From NCBI RefSeq assembly GCF_017745095.1, contig NZ_JAGHZZ010000012.1, positions 83,455 to 147,454 of the forward strand: a stretch of 64,000 nucleotides of DNA, read 5' to 3'. The position numbers and the translations under genes are program-made. Under the pieces are notes generated by a model. It saw only the letters and a list, made by a program, of their open reading frames with translations, searched no databases and had not been told where the DNA came from. Shown piece by piece: positions 54,601-63,404 of the stretch. The DNA is from Sporocytophaga sp. GTDB lineage: Bacteria; Bacteroidota; Bacteroidia; Cytophagales; Cytophagaceae. How positions within the stretch are numbered: position 1 is the stretch's first letter; every line of letters starts with the position of its first letter.

Positions 54601-56744
54601 TCTCCTTTAACACTAATTCCTCCCAAACTATTGTTCTTAATAATATTCCTTGAATTCTCTAGACCAATTTTTATATTACTAGAACTATAAGCCAGATTTA
54701 TTCCGAATCCCTGATTGCCCAGGACATTATTATTTTGATCAACTCCAATCCTATTGCCAATTATTGTAATTAATGTCGAATATGATAAGTTAATTCCATC
54801 CGCTTGATTGGAGGTAATTACATTTTCTCTTATTTCTAAATTTTGACATTGGTTTAGCTCGATACCATGATTAAAATTACCTGAAATTCTATTTTTTAGA
54901 ATTTGAAAATTACTAATATTGCCATTGTTAACAACTTGAATTCCATGGCTAATCGAACTTTGAGTTGGGTAACCATTATTTTCGATAGTATTTCCCTCAA
55001 TAATTATATTTTTTACCTGTGCACCAGGTAGGATAGCAAAAGTAAGTCCACTTATTTTATTGTTTGAAATTATATTATTCTTTATCTGAAGATCTTCCAT
55101 ACTAGTGAGATACATCCCACCATTATTTTCCGAAATAGTATTATCTTGAATTATACCATTTTTATTCGTCGTGGAAGCCAAACCAGTACTAAATTTATTT
55201 ATAATATTATTCTTAACTACAAACCCATCTGTAAAATTAACCTGTACAGCCTCAAAATTATTACCGGGATAAGCTGGACAATCAATTTTATTTCCTGAAA
55301 TTTCTATATTAGCAGAGTTTGTAATATATATTGGCCTTCTAAAATTTCTGATAGTAAGATTTTTAATCACAATTGGAGTAGATGATGATTTAAAGCAAAT
55401 CAAATTAGGATTTACTGCACTAATAATAATTTCCGGTTCCCCACCAATTCCCCCATAAGCATCAATTGTAACTTTCACCGGATTGGTAATTTCAGGTAAT
55501 GAGGTTAATATGTTTATAGTATGGGGTCCATTCCCAGGCAAGGCAAATTCGACTTTAGCATGGTCACTTTTTGCATTTGCGCAATTGATTGCAGCTCTCA
55601 GAGAGCCTGCAACAGGTGTATTATCGCCATTGTCTGCAGTGGTTGTGACGACACATGAAGTTAATAAAAAAGGAGCGGACAATTGAGATGTATTTCCTTG
55701 TTGATCTGTTGCCGTGGCAACATAACTATTACCTCCATTTGGATTATAAGTTGATGAAGACATTGGGATTGGTAATGACCATTTCCCATCAGACTTTACA
55801 GAGGTTTCACCTACAAAAGCAAGAGCATTCTCAGCCACTCCGTTGTTATAAAAGACCTGCACAAGATCTCCAACCATTCCTTTACCATTTATGGTTAAAC
55901 CAACAATTGATTCGATTTCAGGTGCAACTTTTCCAATATTTCCTAGTCCATTACTATTATCTATAGCTTTATAATTGTTGTTATTATATATTTTGTTATT
56001 AAGTATCCTATTACCCGTACCTCCATTAATTAATATTCCAGGTCCATTACTATTATTAGCTATAATATTTTCTCCCCCAAGTCCACCTATTATGTTGTTG
56101 TTTCCAGAAATTTGAATGCCTATTGTACAACTTCTAGTTACATTATTATCATCAACACCTATTTTATTATTTATAACCACATTATCATTACCCCATAATA
56201 AAATTGAAAATTGTAAACATCCATAGAATCTGTTATTCTTAATCGTATTATGATGATCATTTGTAAGCATTATTCCGCCCAATTGAATATTTTCAAAAGT
56301 GCAATTTTCGATAAGACAATTCTCGATTACATTATTATTGTTGTTCCCAATTAAAATACCATATGTCAAATTTTGAAACACTAGATTTTTAATTGTAACA
56401 AATCCTTCCATAATTAGAAGTGTTTTGTTTATTATAATTCTTTGATCAGTTCCGCTTCCCTGTCCACTAGCTAATTGAGAATTCCCATCTATCGTAATTC
56501 CATTCAAACTTACAAGCCACCTACTAGAGCCTAAATTATATGGGCCTGTTGTAGAAATCGCAAACGAGATGATTGCTGACTGAGAATCAGAGTTGGCATT
56601 TAAAATTGCCTCATCCAACGACCCCGGTCCCGAATCATTAGTATTCGTCACTAAGTAAGTCCCTGCAAGCAACTTCGAAAAAGGGCACAGTGTCACCACT
56701 ACCAACAAACAGAAGAATTTAAAAAATTTCATATTCTTATTCAT
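51636..56744 (-). CDS. Triplicated right-handed beta-helix protein with Rhs-type C-terminal segment
   Basis: This 1702-residue protein has a signal peptide (KFFKFFCLLVVVTLCPFSKLLAG). Three beta-helix blocks follow, each opening with a TxTxDxGxGSLRxAIxxAN-type signature (TNTNDSGPGSLDEAI, then VAGSLRAAINCANAK twice) and rich in NNxIxNN repeats; Ig-like linkers with GNSYVATATDQQGNTS join them. A PKD-like part and a lectin-like domain (DYVLSVWVKEDW, DIYYDDLRIQ) lead to SFVYDKKDMKLMSELDERN and FYEYDQEGKLIRVKKETERG at the end. That ending normally occurs at the C-terminus of Rhs-associated giant proteins. A carbohydrate- or surface-binding role is probable. Confidence 0.85.
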   Translation of the reverse strand: MNKNMKFFKFFCLLVVVTLCPFSKLLAGTYLVTNTNDSGPGSLDEAILNANSDSQSAIISFAISTTGPYNLGSSRWLVSLNGITIDGNSQLASGQGSGTDQRIIINKTLLIMEGFVTIKNLVFQNLTYGILIGNNNNNVIENCLIENCTFENIQLGGIMLTNDHHNTIKNNRFYGCLQFSILLWGNDNVVINNKIGVDDNNVTRSCTIGIQISGNNNIIGGLGGENIIANNSNGPGILINGGTGNRILNNKIYNNNNYKAIDNSNGLGNIGKVAPEIESIVGLTINGKGMVGDLVQVFYNNGVAENALAFVGETSVKSDGKWSLPIPMSSSTYNPNGGNSYVATATDQQGNTSQLSAPFLLTSCVVTTTADNGDNTPVAGSLRAAINCANAKSDHAKVEFALPGNGPHTINILTSLPEITNPVKVTIDAYGGIGGEPEIIISAVNPNLICFKSSSTPIVIKNLTIRNFRRPIYITNSANIEISGNKIDCPAYPGNNFEAVQVNFTDGFVVKNNIINKFSTGLASTTNKNGIIQDNTISENNGGMYLTSMEDLQIKNNIISNNKISGLTFAILPGAQVKNIIIEGNTIENNGYPTQSSISHGIQVVNNGNISNFQILKNRISGNFNHGIELNQCQNLEIRENVITSNQADGINLSYSTLITIIGNRIGVDQNNNVLGNQGFGINLAYSSSNIKIGLENSRNIIKNNSLGGISVKGEKNNIAYNTISNNNSGNAIFNNEGSGNHGKAIPIITSIVGFTISGTSETNDLIQVFYNDGVAQNAISFVGEKQAVNGQWSITIPISSTTYNSNGGNNYVATATDQNGNTSELSTPFLLSSCIVTTTEDNGNNATPVVGSLRAAINCANAKSEQGQVCFALPEEGPYYFELDVQLPNLNNSNGIILDGSTQLESKAGAGDNQRIILQGNGSIDGFSSEANGTSLVGNSNQIKNIQFQNFSKAINFNCDHNLISAVTIKGAAEGVVCDGNINKVLDSEITGCTSSAISLVGNALTVDGNQIGESQRGIMIMQSFDVNIINNYIGIRKNNVAMPINQTGISLDGSINITIKGNVVGHVVSGIKVDKNVHDCNIESNYVGVSLAGTSIPVVEKGIEGNGYISPGGSTSTRLTIIKNNVANCGFAGVYCSNIDSSLIKENFIGTNLNYKVYNNGDYGIFLAGANYNRIESNWIYYHQKDGIVVAPVYRDPGQHNIITQNYISGNGSSSKAINIFYPDENALFTNGNNGEAKPVFDPSPVLNSSNNLILSGTAGANRRIEIFKGAGPYQSAVYYLGSVTTGSSGTWAFTVENIQPTPYYFAATATDLNVEGTGPNNNTSELSTFTYCNAPSVNTPDYSIYTFCVGLPIAMTNLSVLKINNHQPGVTYLWDINNDNTIDVSTQNALELYRFNTEGAVPVKLTAKNGCYSSTVETGVEVVDLTIKTPQPEICKGQSLPLNVKPHGGILGRFLWFRDNQPIPEQQAPTNTITESGTYSVVFKDFSCPTNESDFNNAPSDQNGKIAFSKIEIAKGSCPEPTCGNCMSSFVPESEKDYVLSVWVKEDWTQPKQDYLNAGVKLTFYIDQFDGTSLPDNSLVPLKVVPGSPMVEGWQKLEGTFKAPLNNVGIGISLLSSEAVDIYYDDLRIQRDNSSMKSFVYDKKDMKLMSELDERNFATFYEYDQEGKLIRVKKETERGIMTIQESQTNIYKVENLDNQ

Positions 56745-56762
56745 CTAAAATTTCAATCAAAA

Positions 56763-59700
56763 TTATTTACAAACAGGTAAGTTAGTCATAGAAGAACCTC
56801 CGGAACTTTTAGGAATCTTAATACTGCTTCTACCTGTATGAGATTTATTTTCAATCGTTCCACCTGTGAACTTAATCTTCTGTTCTACACAAGACTTTTT
56901 ATCACCATCTTCAAAGCTTTCAAACAGAATATCTGAATATTTAGCATTGGCAGATACAGTCACTGGCACCTGATGATTAAAACCACTACCTGAGTTAGCG
57001 TATCTGTTTAATGGATCTTTATTTTCCATTTCATTTCCGCCATAAGGATCATAAGAGGTAATTTCTGAAGTCCATGTCCAGTTTGTTTTATCGTGACACC
57101 ACACAGTGTTTCCTGTTTCCGGTGTTTTCCAGAAGGAGTTAAATGCTTTGAAATAGCCGTCTTTTCTCAGGTTTGCTTCAATACTTGTTTTAGATCTGTC
57201 TGTAAGGAACGTATAGGATTTCTTAGGTCTCCATATGGCTTTGGCTCCATAATAAACAGGGTTATAATATTTCCCCATGTCAATATCACAGGCACAGAAT
57301 ATCTTCCAGTCATCACTGAATTCAGAAGCACTTGCTGAAAGTACCATGTGATCAAAATCTGCAAAATCAATCCTAGCCTTCAACTGGTCACTGTCTTCAG
57401 TCTTTAGCGGATTTTTTAAACAAACCACATTTCCAACAGGAATATTGGACATGTTTCTTTTACCTGATCTTATAATTTTAAAAGTTGTACTTCCATTTAA
57501 TAAGGTGGAGCTAGGATTGGTCGCCGTCGTTTTACCTCCCATTATAGTTACCTTTGTTTTGGTCTTTTCCACTACATAAAACCTGTACTTCATTTCTTCT
57601 AGAACAGCATCTTTCTTTGTAGGGTCATCGAGGTCATCGTTATCGATTGCGATAAGTTCATCTCCTATTTCAAATGGGTTTGAAGTAGACGCAGCTGTAC
57701 CCGAAGCTAATTCGAGTTCATATTCTACCCCAATATTTTGATAAGCAGGTCCCATTCTATTATGAGCCCAATGAGCAGGGAATGTAAAGTTATATAGAGG
57801 ATCATCAAAGTTATTCTGTACTTTGGTTACCAGCACTTCTCCTGTTTCTCCATCATATCCAATATTCTGCGTTGCGACTTTGGACCCGAGGTCGTAAGCT
57901 ATAACTTCGTCCAGCAAACCGTATCTATTAATCACCTTGGTTGTTACCGCGGAACGGAATCTGGTTTCTTCCTTAGCATATGCTGGGAGTATAAGTGGAA
58001 TAGATGCTGGAAAGATTGCAGCAAGGAACATTGCAAGATTTCCATTTATACCAAAACTCTCAGTTGTAGATTCCTGCTGACGCATATCAGCTACAAAATC
58101 AAAATCAACTCCTATCTTAGCATTTGATATTCTCCCGTCAGGAAGAATTATAGTTGCATCATTGACAAGTCTGTTTCCTGCTCTTTTATATTTATACTCT
58201 ACTCCAGAAATATAAGTCTTCTGATCATGGCCATAAACCCATTGAGCTTTGGGCTTTCCATGCATGTCATTCAGTTCTATAACATAGCCCTGGCTCGCAT
58301 TCATATAATCCTTCTGCTGAATTTTCAAAAGCCTTAATGCGATATTAGATTTCTTAGGCAATAATTGTAGATCAGTTCTATCCACTATAGTTGGAAAATC
58401 TTTAGCAGTATAGAATTCGTGAACAACAGAGCCCGTTTTGGTAGAGGCTTCATTGATGCTTGTCACTGTAACCTTGCTATATCCAACAGATGCACCGGGA
58501 AAAAAGCATTCCCCAAATGGTTCTTCCAGATAAAATTTATCATCTGGTACCAGAAGTTTTTCCTGTTTAGTCCCATAAGCTACAGGCTTATGATGCGGAA
58601 TTTCATCACCACCGATTAAAGGTTCATAACTCGCAACTCCGGAACTAATCTCATTCCCCTCTTCATCCGTTGTTTTATAACTATAATTCTGTCCATATAT
58701 TCCCCCCTCTACATTAGCTCCAATAACTTGAGAAGAATTATCAAGCACTTGAATAGAAGACACCCTGGAGCCTCCTCCGAATTTCTTTCCATTAGGATTA
58801 TAAAGACGGATAAATGATTCCTTAGCAATGAATTCCCTGCATTGCTGATTATCCATCATGAATCTATTAATTCCTTTAGCAATGGTAAACAGGTTTTTAG
58901 TAGGACTTGAATTAATAATACTTAAAAGAACCTGATCCACCGCACCATCATTTACATCTGTCAATCCATAAGCTAAACGAGGGTTGTATAGCCTAACAAA
59001 TTGAAGTGCCGCTTTTGCAATTGGGCTGATCTTAATTCCTTCACCTCTATCTCCTATCGGTACAAGCTGCATTTCCAGGAATGCTTTACCGTCTTTAACT
59101 ACAGCATCTACTATTTTTACATATCCCGGAACAAAATCAGAAGATCCGGTCTTTTGATTATAGGTTAAATCATTCCAGTTTTTTGATCCAAGATTAACCT
59201 TGAATTTAAAGTACAAATCTTTTCCACCTGATATGATATCTCTTAAATACTTTTTCTTAAATGTTTCTGTATCTATTCCAAAGCCAACATCAAGGACAAT
59301 GTAATTAAAATCTTCATTTGTTGATCTATCATACAAATGCTCAACTGTACTGCTAACTTTAACCTCTTTAGAAACACCATAAATCTTGAACATTTGCATG
59401 GCCTCTTTATCCTGAACATATGCATAATCATCAGATTCATATTGAACTGAGATGGACCCACCAGATGGTAAAGTTATATAGGTTAAATTCCATGCACCTG
59501 CATTCTTAAATGCAGTAGTAGCATTCTGTTCCGTATAAGGGAAATTGGCATTGTCTCGATAATCATATTTAGGGTTAGCAGAAGTCCCATCTAAATATTC
59601 TAGCTCTTTAAAATTTCCCCAACGATCATACATTTTCAGATGATAATCCGGGTTAGTCAAATGATAGGTAAATTCATATGGACTAAACTTAGCCTTTTTA

Positions 59701-62234
59701 GAATTTTTATAAGTAAAATAAATTCTCTTTAGAGTCAGTTTACCTTTTTTGGCATTAATATTTTTTGTTGCATCATACCCTGACTCATTGTCCTTTTTTC
59801 CGTTTACATCTATGCCCGTACCACTATTATTTGGCACATTACCGCAAAGTGAATAATCATAAACGAAATGAACGGTCTTGATTGGAGTTGTTTGATCACT
59901 TATATTATAAAGCCTTATCTCTTTTAAATACTTTAATTTTTTGCTTTTATTAATTTCACCATTCTCGTCTACAACCCCTAATCCATCTTCCCTTTCTCCA
60001 GTAATGAATTTAGCGATGAAATTTTTATCCTCGATTGATTCTAGATTCCATACTTCTTTTGTTCCATATACATAATTAGCATGATCGTCACTGGTTAAAG
60101 ATGAAAGACCTTCTTCACTATTGGCTTTTTTGGAACCCACTGGTACTCTCCAATTATAATCAGGAATTTTGGTATAGTTGAATAATGTGTATGTACCCAT
60201 ATCCGTTGCGGATGGGCCAGGGATTTTATCGTTGTCTACATAATCAGGGGAAAGTACTGAGGTTAAAAGATAACTATGTGCATAGGCAGGAGTTTCATTC
60301 ATCTGATAAAAGTTATCTATCCCCCTTTCATTTGAAGTTGAATTGTCTGCATTACCATCAGTCGAATAATTAACAAGACCTGAAGAATAATCCACCGCTA
60401 ATTGTCCCCTTTTGGGGCTTTCTCCTGTGCTGAAGGAAACTTCTCTTTGCAGGTTGTTATAAGCTGGAATTCCATAAACATATCTCATTCCCTGAGCATT
60501 TACAGATGTCATTTCAGCTATATGATGGTCCTTCCCTTTGTAGACAGCTTTATTAGGATCTGTTTCAGAATATAAAGATTTTTTTATAGCAAAATCACGC
60601 GCTTCTTTGAAGGTCAATACAGAAATTGTCTCATTTCTCTTTTGTCTTTTGTTCCTATTTACATTATCTAATATTGAAATTGTATTCCCATCCGCCGTTT
60701 TTAAATGATTCTCTGTGCCGACTTCAAAACCTCCACCTGATTTTAAATCAGGTCTTACAGCATTAAAGCCTCCTACTTTGTTAAAAAATGATTCTTCAAG
60801 TTCAAATTCTGAATCTACAGACTTCTCTCCAGCCTGCTTAAAATAATATGGCTCGTAATATTCATTACTAGGCTGATCCTTCTTGCCTTGAAAACTTAAT
60901 TTTTTGCTTAATGTATTCCGCCATTTTGTTGTTGTTGTATTTGACAGCACAACTCTCGGATCCAAGCCAAAACTTGCAACCCATCCTCCCCCGAATTCCA
61001 CTCCAAGCGAATAGCTGTCACTTCCGTTATTATTATAACTATCGTGTACAACACCTACATCACTTCTATATGGTCTGTACATTCCTCCGATTCCCTGACC
61101 TGAAACAGAATAAATATCATAAGTAAAATTAGTTACCGGAAGCGCAGGAGTATTTTTTGTAAAAGCAACATCTTTTTCCCTGTTAAAATCAAGCAAAGAC
61201 CCTACATTGTTATATTGGTCGGAATTCAGATATCCATAGGATCGATACTGCTTTTCATTAGTCCTTAATTTTTGCTCTGAATAATAACCCGAAAAAGCAA
61301 GTAAAAAGTCGGTACCGAATGCTGTAGCTCCATAACTTAAATTAAGTGTAACCGAAGTGTTTTTAAAAGGAAGATTAGAAGGTGTAATATATGTAGGTGA
61401 TACAAAAGAAATTGGACTTCCGCCGTTTTTAGACATGAAATCATAACTTTTTGTCTCATAGAGATTTTGGGAACTATAATAAGCGTATGATTTATAGTTT
61501 AAACTTTTTAATGATAAAGAAGTTAAACCAGCTCTTGAATTAAATGAAGCTCCAACTTTAGCTCCCAAATATTCACTTCTTTCATCGTTAGACCTTACTC
61601 TAGCATCAAAAGAAACTGTTGGATCAATGGTCATCCCATCCTGACTACTAGTAGAAACATTCAAACCAAGGGAAGCTGTATATTGACCTTTATTCCCACC
61701 TGCTGCACTAATACCGATGTTTTGGGTAGGCTCCATTGCAAACCCCTTATAATTGTTATAGCTGATTCCCATGCCCAATCCTATACTTAAAAAATTGAAC
61801 TGAACCACTTCGGGAGATATCATACCAGTAATACCATATGTTCTATTAGGCTTAATATTGAATTTTTTTGTTATAAAATCTCCATTGTCTCCATTTCCAT
61901 TAAAATCGTCCGGAAGCCCTCTCATATTGCGGTTAATAACACCTGGATTAATGTTCCATCCCAATCCAACCCAGCTTGCTTCCTGATCCATTGATACTCC
62001 TGAGTGATAGGATATATTAATAGGATAATTACCAACGTTTAACAATGGAATGTTGTAAACAAAGTCGCCGGAAAAAACATCAACCATTTCCGAGGTACCA
62101 ATAGGTTCAAAACTTTCTACTTCAGGTTGACTGGGCCCTCCAGTAAGCGCAAAAGCTATGGTTGGAAATAGTACTTGTGCCAAAAAGTTGACTGCGAGAA
62201 AAAGTGCGGTAAACTTAAAAACTTTTATCTTCAT
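56763..62234 (-). CDS. Rhs-associated giant protein with SpvB-like N-terminus
   Basis: ATG 62234 is preferred over 62255 because a signal peptide KIKVFKFTALFLAVNFLAQV follows it directly, giving 1823 residues. The N-terminus has VDVFSGDFVYNIPLLNVGNYPINISYHSG then SWVGLGWNINPGVINRNMRG, the start typical of Bacteroidota Rhs-associated proteins. The middle has RHS-like beta strands (YDRWGNFKELEYLDG, LTYITLPSGGSISVQYE). The end, ILFESFEDGD and KSHTGRSSIKI, is a lectin-like fragment that stops abruptly. It is 18 bp ahead of the beta-helix gene and probably belongs to the same delivery apparatus as the toxin. Confidence 0.85.
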   Translation of the reverse strand: MKIKVFKFTALFLAVNFLAQVLFPTIAFALTGGPSQPEVESFEPIGTSEMVDVFSGDFVYNIPLLNVGNYPINISYHSGVSMDQEASWVGLGWNINPGVINRNMRGLPDDFNGNGDNGDFITKKFNIKPNRTYGITGMISPEVVQFNFLSIGLGMGISYNNYKGFAMEPTQNIGISAAGGNKGQYTASLGLNVSTSSQDGMTIDPTVSFDARVRSNDERSEYLGAKVGASFNSRAGLTSLSLKSLNYKSYAYYSSQNLYETKSYDFMSKNGGSPISFVSPTYITPSNLPFKNTSVTLNLSYGATAFGTDFLLAFSGYYSEQKLRTNEKQYRSYGYLNSDQYNNVGSLLDFNREKDVAFTKNTPALPVTNFTYDIYSVSGQGIGGMYRPYRSDVGVVHDSYNNNGSDSYSLGVEFGGGWVASFGLDPRVVLSNTTTTKWRNTLSKKLSFQGKKDQPSNEYYEPYYFKQAGEKSVDSEFELEESFFNKVGGFNAVRPDLKSGGGFEVGTENHLKTADGNTISILDNVNRNKRQKRNETISVLTFKEARDFAIKKSLYSETDPNKAVYKGKDHHIAEMTSVNAQGMRYVYGIPAYNNLQREVSFSTGESPKRGQLAVDYSSGLVNYSTDGNADNSTSNERGIDNFYQMNETPAYAHSYLLTSVLSPDYVDNDKIPGPSATDMGTYTLFNYTKIPDYNWRVPVGSKKANSEEGLSSLTSDDHANYVYGTKEVWNLESIEDKNFIAKFITGEREDGLGVVDENGEINKSKKLKYLKEIRLYNISDQTTPIKTVHFVYDYSLCGNVPNNSGTGIDVNGKKDNESGYDATKNINAKKGKLTLKRIYFTYKNSKKAKFSPYEFTYHLTNPDYHLKMYDRWGNFKELEYLDGTSANPKYDYRDNANFPYTEQNATTAFKNAGAWNLTYITLPSGGSISVQYESDDYAYVQDKEAMQMFKIYGVSKEVKVSSTVEHLYDRSTNEDFNYIVLDVGFGIDTETFKKKYLRDIISGGKDLYFKFKVNLGSKNWNDLTYNQKTGSSDFVPGYVKIVDAVVKDGKAFLEMQLVPIGDRGEGIKISPIAKAALQFVRLYNPRLAYGLTDVNDGAVDQVLLSIINSSPTKNLFTIAKGINRFMMDNQQCREFIAKESFIRLYNPNGKKFGGGSRVSSIQVLDNSSQVIGANVEGGIYGQNYSYKTTDEEGNEISSGVASYEPLIGGDEIPHHKPVAYGTKQEKLLVPDDKFYLEEPFGECFFPGASVGYSKVTVTSINEASTKTGSVVHEFYTAKDFPTIVDRTDLQLLPKKSNIALRLLKIQQKDYMNASQGYVIELNDMHGKPKAQWVYGHDQKTYISGVEYKYKRAGNRLVNDATIILPDGRISNAKIGVDFDFVADMRQQESTTESFGINGNLAMFLAAIFPASIPLILPAYAKEETRFRSAVTTKVINRYGLLDEVIAYDLGSKVATQNIGYDGETGEVLVTKVQNNFDDPLYNFTFPAHWAHNRMGPAYQNIGVEYELELASGTAASTSNPFEIGDELIAIDNDDLDDPTKKDAVLEEMKYRFYVVEKTKTKVTIMGGKTTATNPSSTLLNGSTTFKIIRSGKRNMSNIPVGNVVCLKNPLKTEDSDQLKARIDFADFDHMVLSASASEFSDDWKIFCACDIDMGKYYNPVYYGAKAIWRPKKSYTFLTDRSKTSIEANLRKDGYFKAFNSFWKTPETGNTVWCHDKTNWTWTSEITSYDPYGGNEMENKDPLNRYANSGSGFNHQVPVTVSANAKYSDILFESFEDGDKKSCVEQKIKFTGGTIENKSHTGRSSIKIPKSSGGSSMTNLPVCK

Positions 62235-62271
62235 TGGTATAATATGTTGCGTCATTCAATACTTTCAAAAA

Positions 62272-62871
62272 TCATTTAATTGTAGGAAGCTTTTCAAGAG
62301 CATCCTTTTCAATTTTAAAATTTATCTTTCCTATTCCAAGTACCTTTTCATCAAAGGAAAAAGTAAGGTCCTGTAACGTTTTGACTTTTCTTTCAAAGCC
62401 CACTACCATATTCGAGTATGGAGCCATATTGTAAGATCTTTCAAAATGATATAAACCACAGTCTATAGTATCGTTAAGAGTGTACAGCTTTAAATCATTT
62501 TCTGCAAGGCTTGTAAAATATTCTATGCGCTGAAAATATTCATCAGTTCCAGAGATATTCTTTTTTAGCATTTCTTCCTGAGTGTCTTTCGCAGTTATTT
62601 TCAAATTAAAATGATAAAGTTCTTCAAGCTCATGGATTCGGCTTTGTATCTCTTCTTTAGAGCATTCTTTATTCACACATTCTTTAGCAACTATATACTC
62701 TGCAGGTTTGTATTGCAGTGTAAATATAAAGTCATCGAATTCTTTCATCATCAAAAGTCCGTTTTCCTCGTCTTCAACCCATTCGATAAATTCCTTTTCA
62801 TTCAGACTCTTATCCGAATCTGAACAACTGATAAATAAAAAGAAAATTAGAAAGAGGTAAGGAATTCTCAT
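62272..62871 (-). CDS. Hypothetical lipoprotein
   Basis: This 199-residue lipoprotein has signal RIPYLFLIFFLFISC, lipobox Cys at residue 16, then an Asp/Ser-rich anchor. The mature part is helical and charged with a Cys pair (AKECVNKECSKEEIQ) in the middle, and later beta strands with LTFSFDEKVLGIGKINFKI. I recognise no family. It overlaps the OmpH-like gene by 4 bp and lies ahead of the giant Rhs-associated gene, so it may help assemble or anchor those proteins at the outer membrane. Confidence 0.75.
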   Translation of the reverse strand: MRIPYLFLIFFLFISCSDSDKSLNEKEFIEWVEDEENGLLMMKEFDDFIFTLQYKPAEYIVAKECVNKECSKEEIQSRIHELEELYHFNLKITAKDTQEEMLKKNISGTDEYFQRIEYFTSLAENDLKLYTLNDTIDCGLYHFERSYNMAPYSNMVVGFERKVKTLQDLTFSFDEKVLGIGKINFKIEKDALEKLPTIK

Positions 62872-63389
62872 TTTGACGAACCGTTGTACTTATTGTTTAC
62901 AAACTCCTTCACTTTATCTGTTATATCGTCAGATTCATTAACATATATAAAGTTATAACCATCGTCAACTCCATAGATAAAGTCATAGCCTTTGTTTTTG
63001 CTATAGTCTTTGATGTACTGCTTAAGCTGCTTCCAGATCTGGGTTCTGTATTCATCAGCCAATGCTTGGTTGGCTTTACCAAACTCATCTTCCTTTTGAA
63101 GGTATCTTTCTTTCTTAACCTGAAAGGTGCTTAGGTTATCAAGATTCTTTCCCCTTTCAGCCTCTATCTTTGTTGATAGTATCTGTAGCTCTGTTTTCAG
63201 GCTGTCAAGCTGAAGGTTTCTTTCTTTCTCTACACCCTGAAGCTTCTTTTCAAGCTCTTTCTTCAGTGTGAAATCTTCATATACTACATCTATATTTACA
63301 TAAGCAATTCTTGGCACTGCAATATATGTATAGACAAATAGCCCTGCTACTGCCAATAAGATGATGCTTATACTGATAATCTTGTTCAT
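62868..63389 (-). CDS. OmpH/Skp-like periplasmic chaperone-type protein
   Basis: This 173-residue protein has an N-terminal signal-anchor (IISISIILLAVAGLFVYTYI). The OmpH/Skp layout follows: an IAYVNIDVVYEDF strand, a long coiled-coil (KKELEKKLQGVEKERNLQLD through about residue 110), and a closing YDFIYGVDDGYNFIYV strand. Skp proteins hold unfolded outer-membrane proteins. Uncleaved membrane anchoring would make it an inner-membrane-tethered version. It precedes the lipoprotein and giant Rhs genes (4-bp overlap) and could act as their dedicated periplasmic chaperone, by inference. Confidence 0.85.
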   Translation of the reverse strand: MNKIISISIILLAVAGLFVYTYIAVPRIAYVNIDVVYEDFTLKKELEKKLQGVEKERNLQLDSLKTELQILSTKIEAERGKNLDNLSTFQVKKERYLQKEDEFGKANQALADEYRTQIWKQLKQYIKDYSKNKGYDFIYGVDDGYNFIYVNESDDITDKVKEFVNNKYNGSSK

Positions 63390-63404
63390 ATTCTTTTTAA
63401 CAGT

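Noticed and set aside
56745..56762. Simple frameshift splitting the 1823-aa and 1702-aa genes
   Set aside because: The downstream gene has its own signal peptide and a long unrelated beta-helix block before the shared C-terminal part, so it is not a point frameshift.
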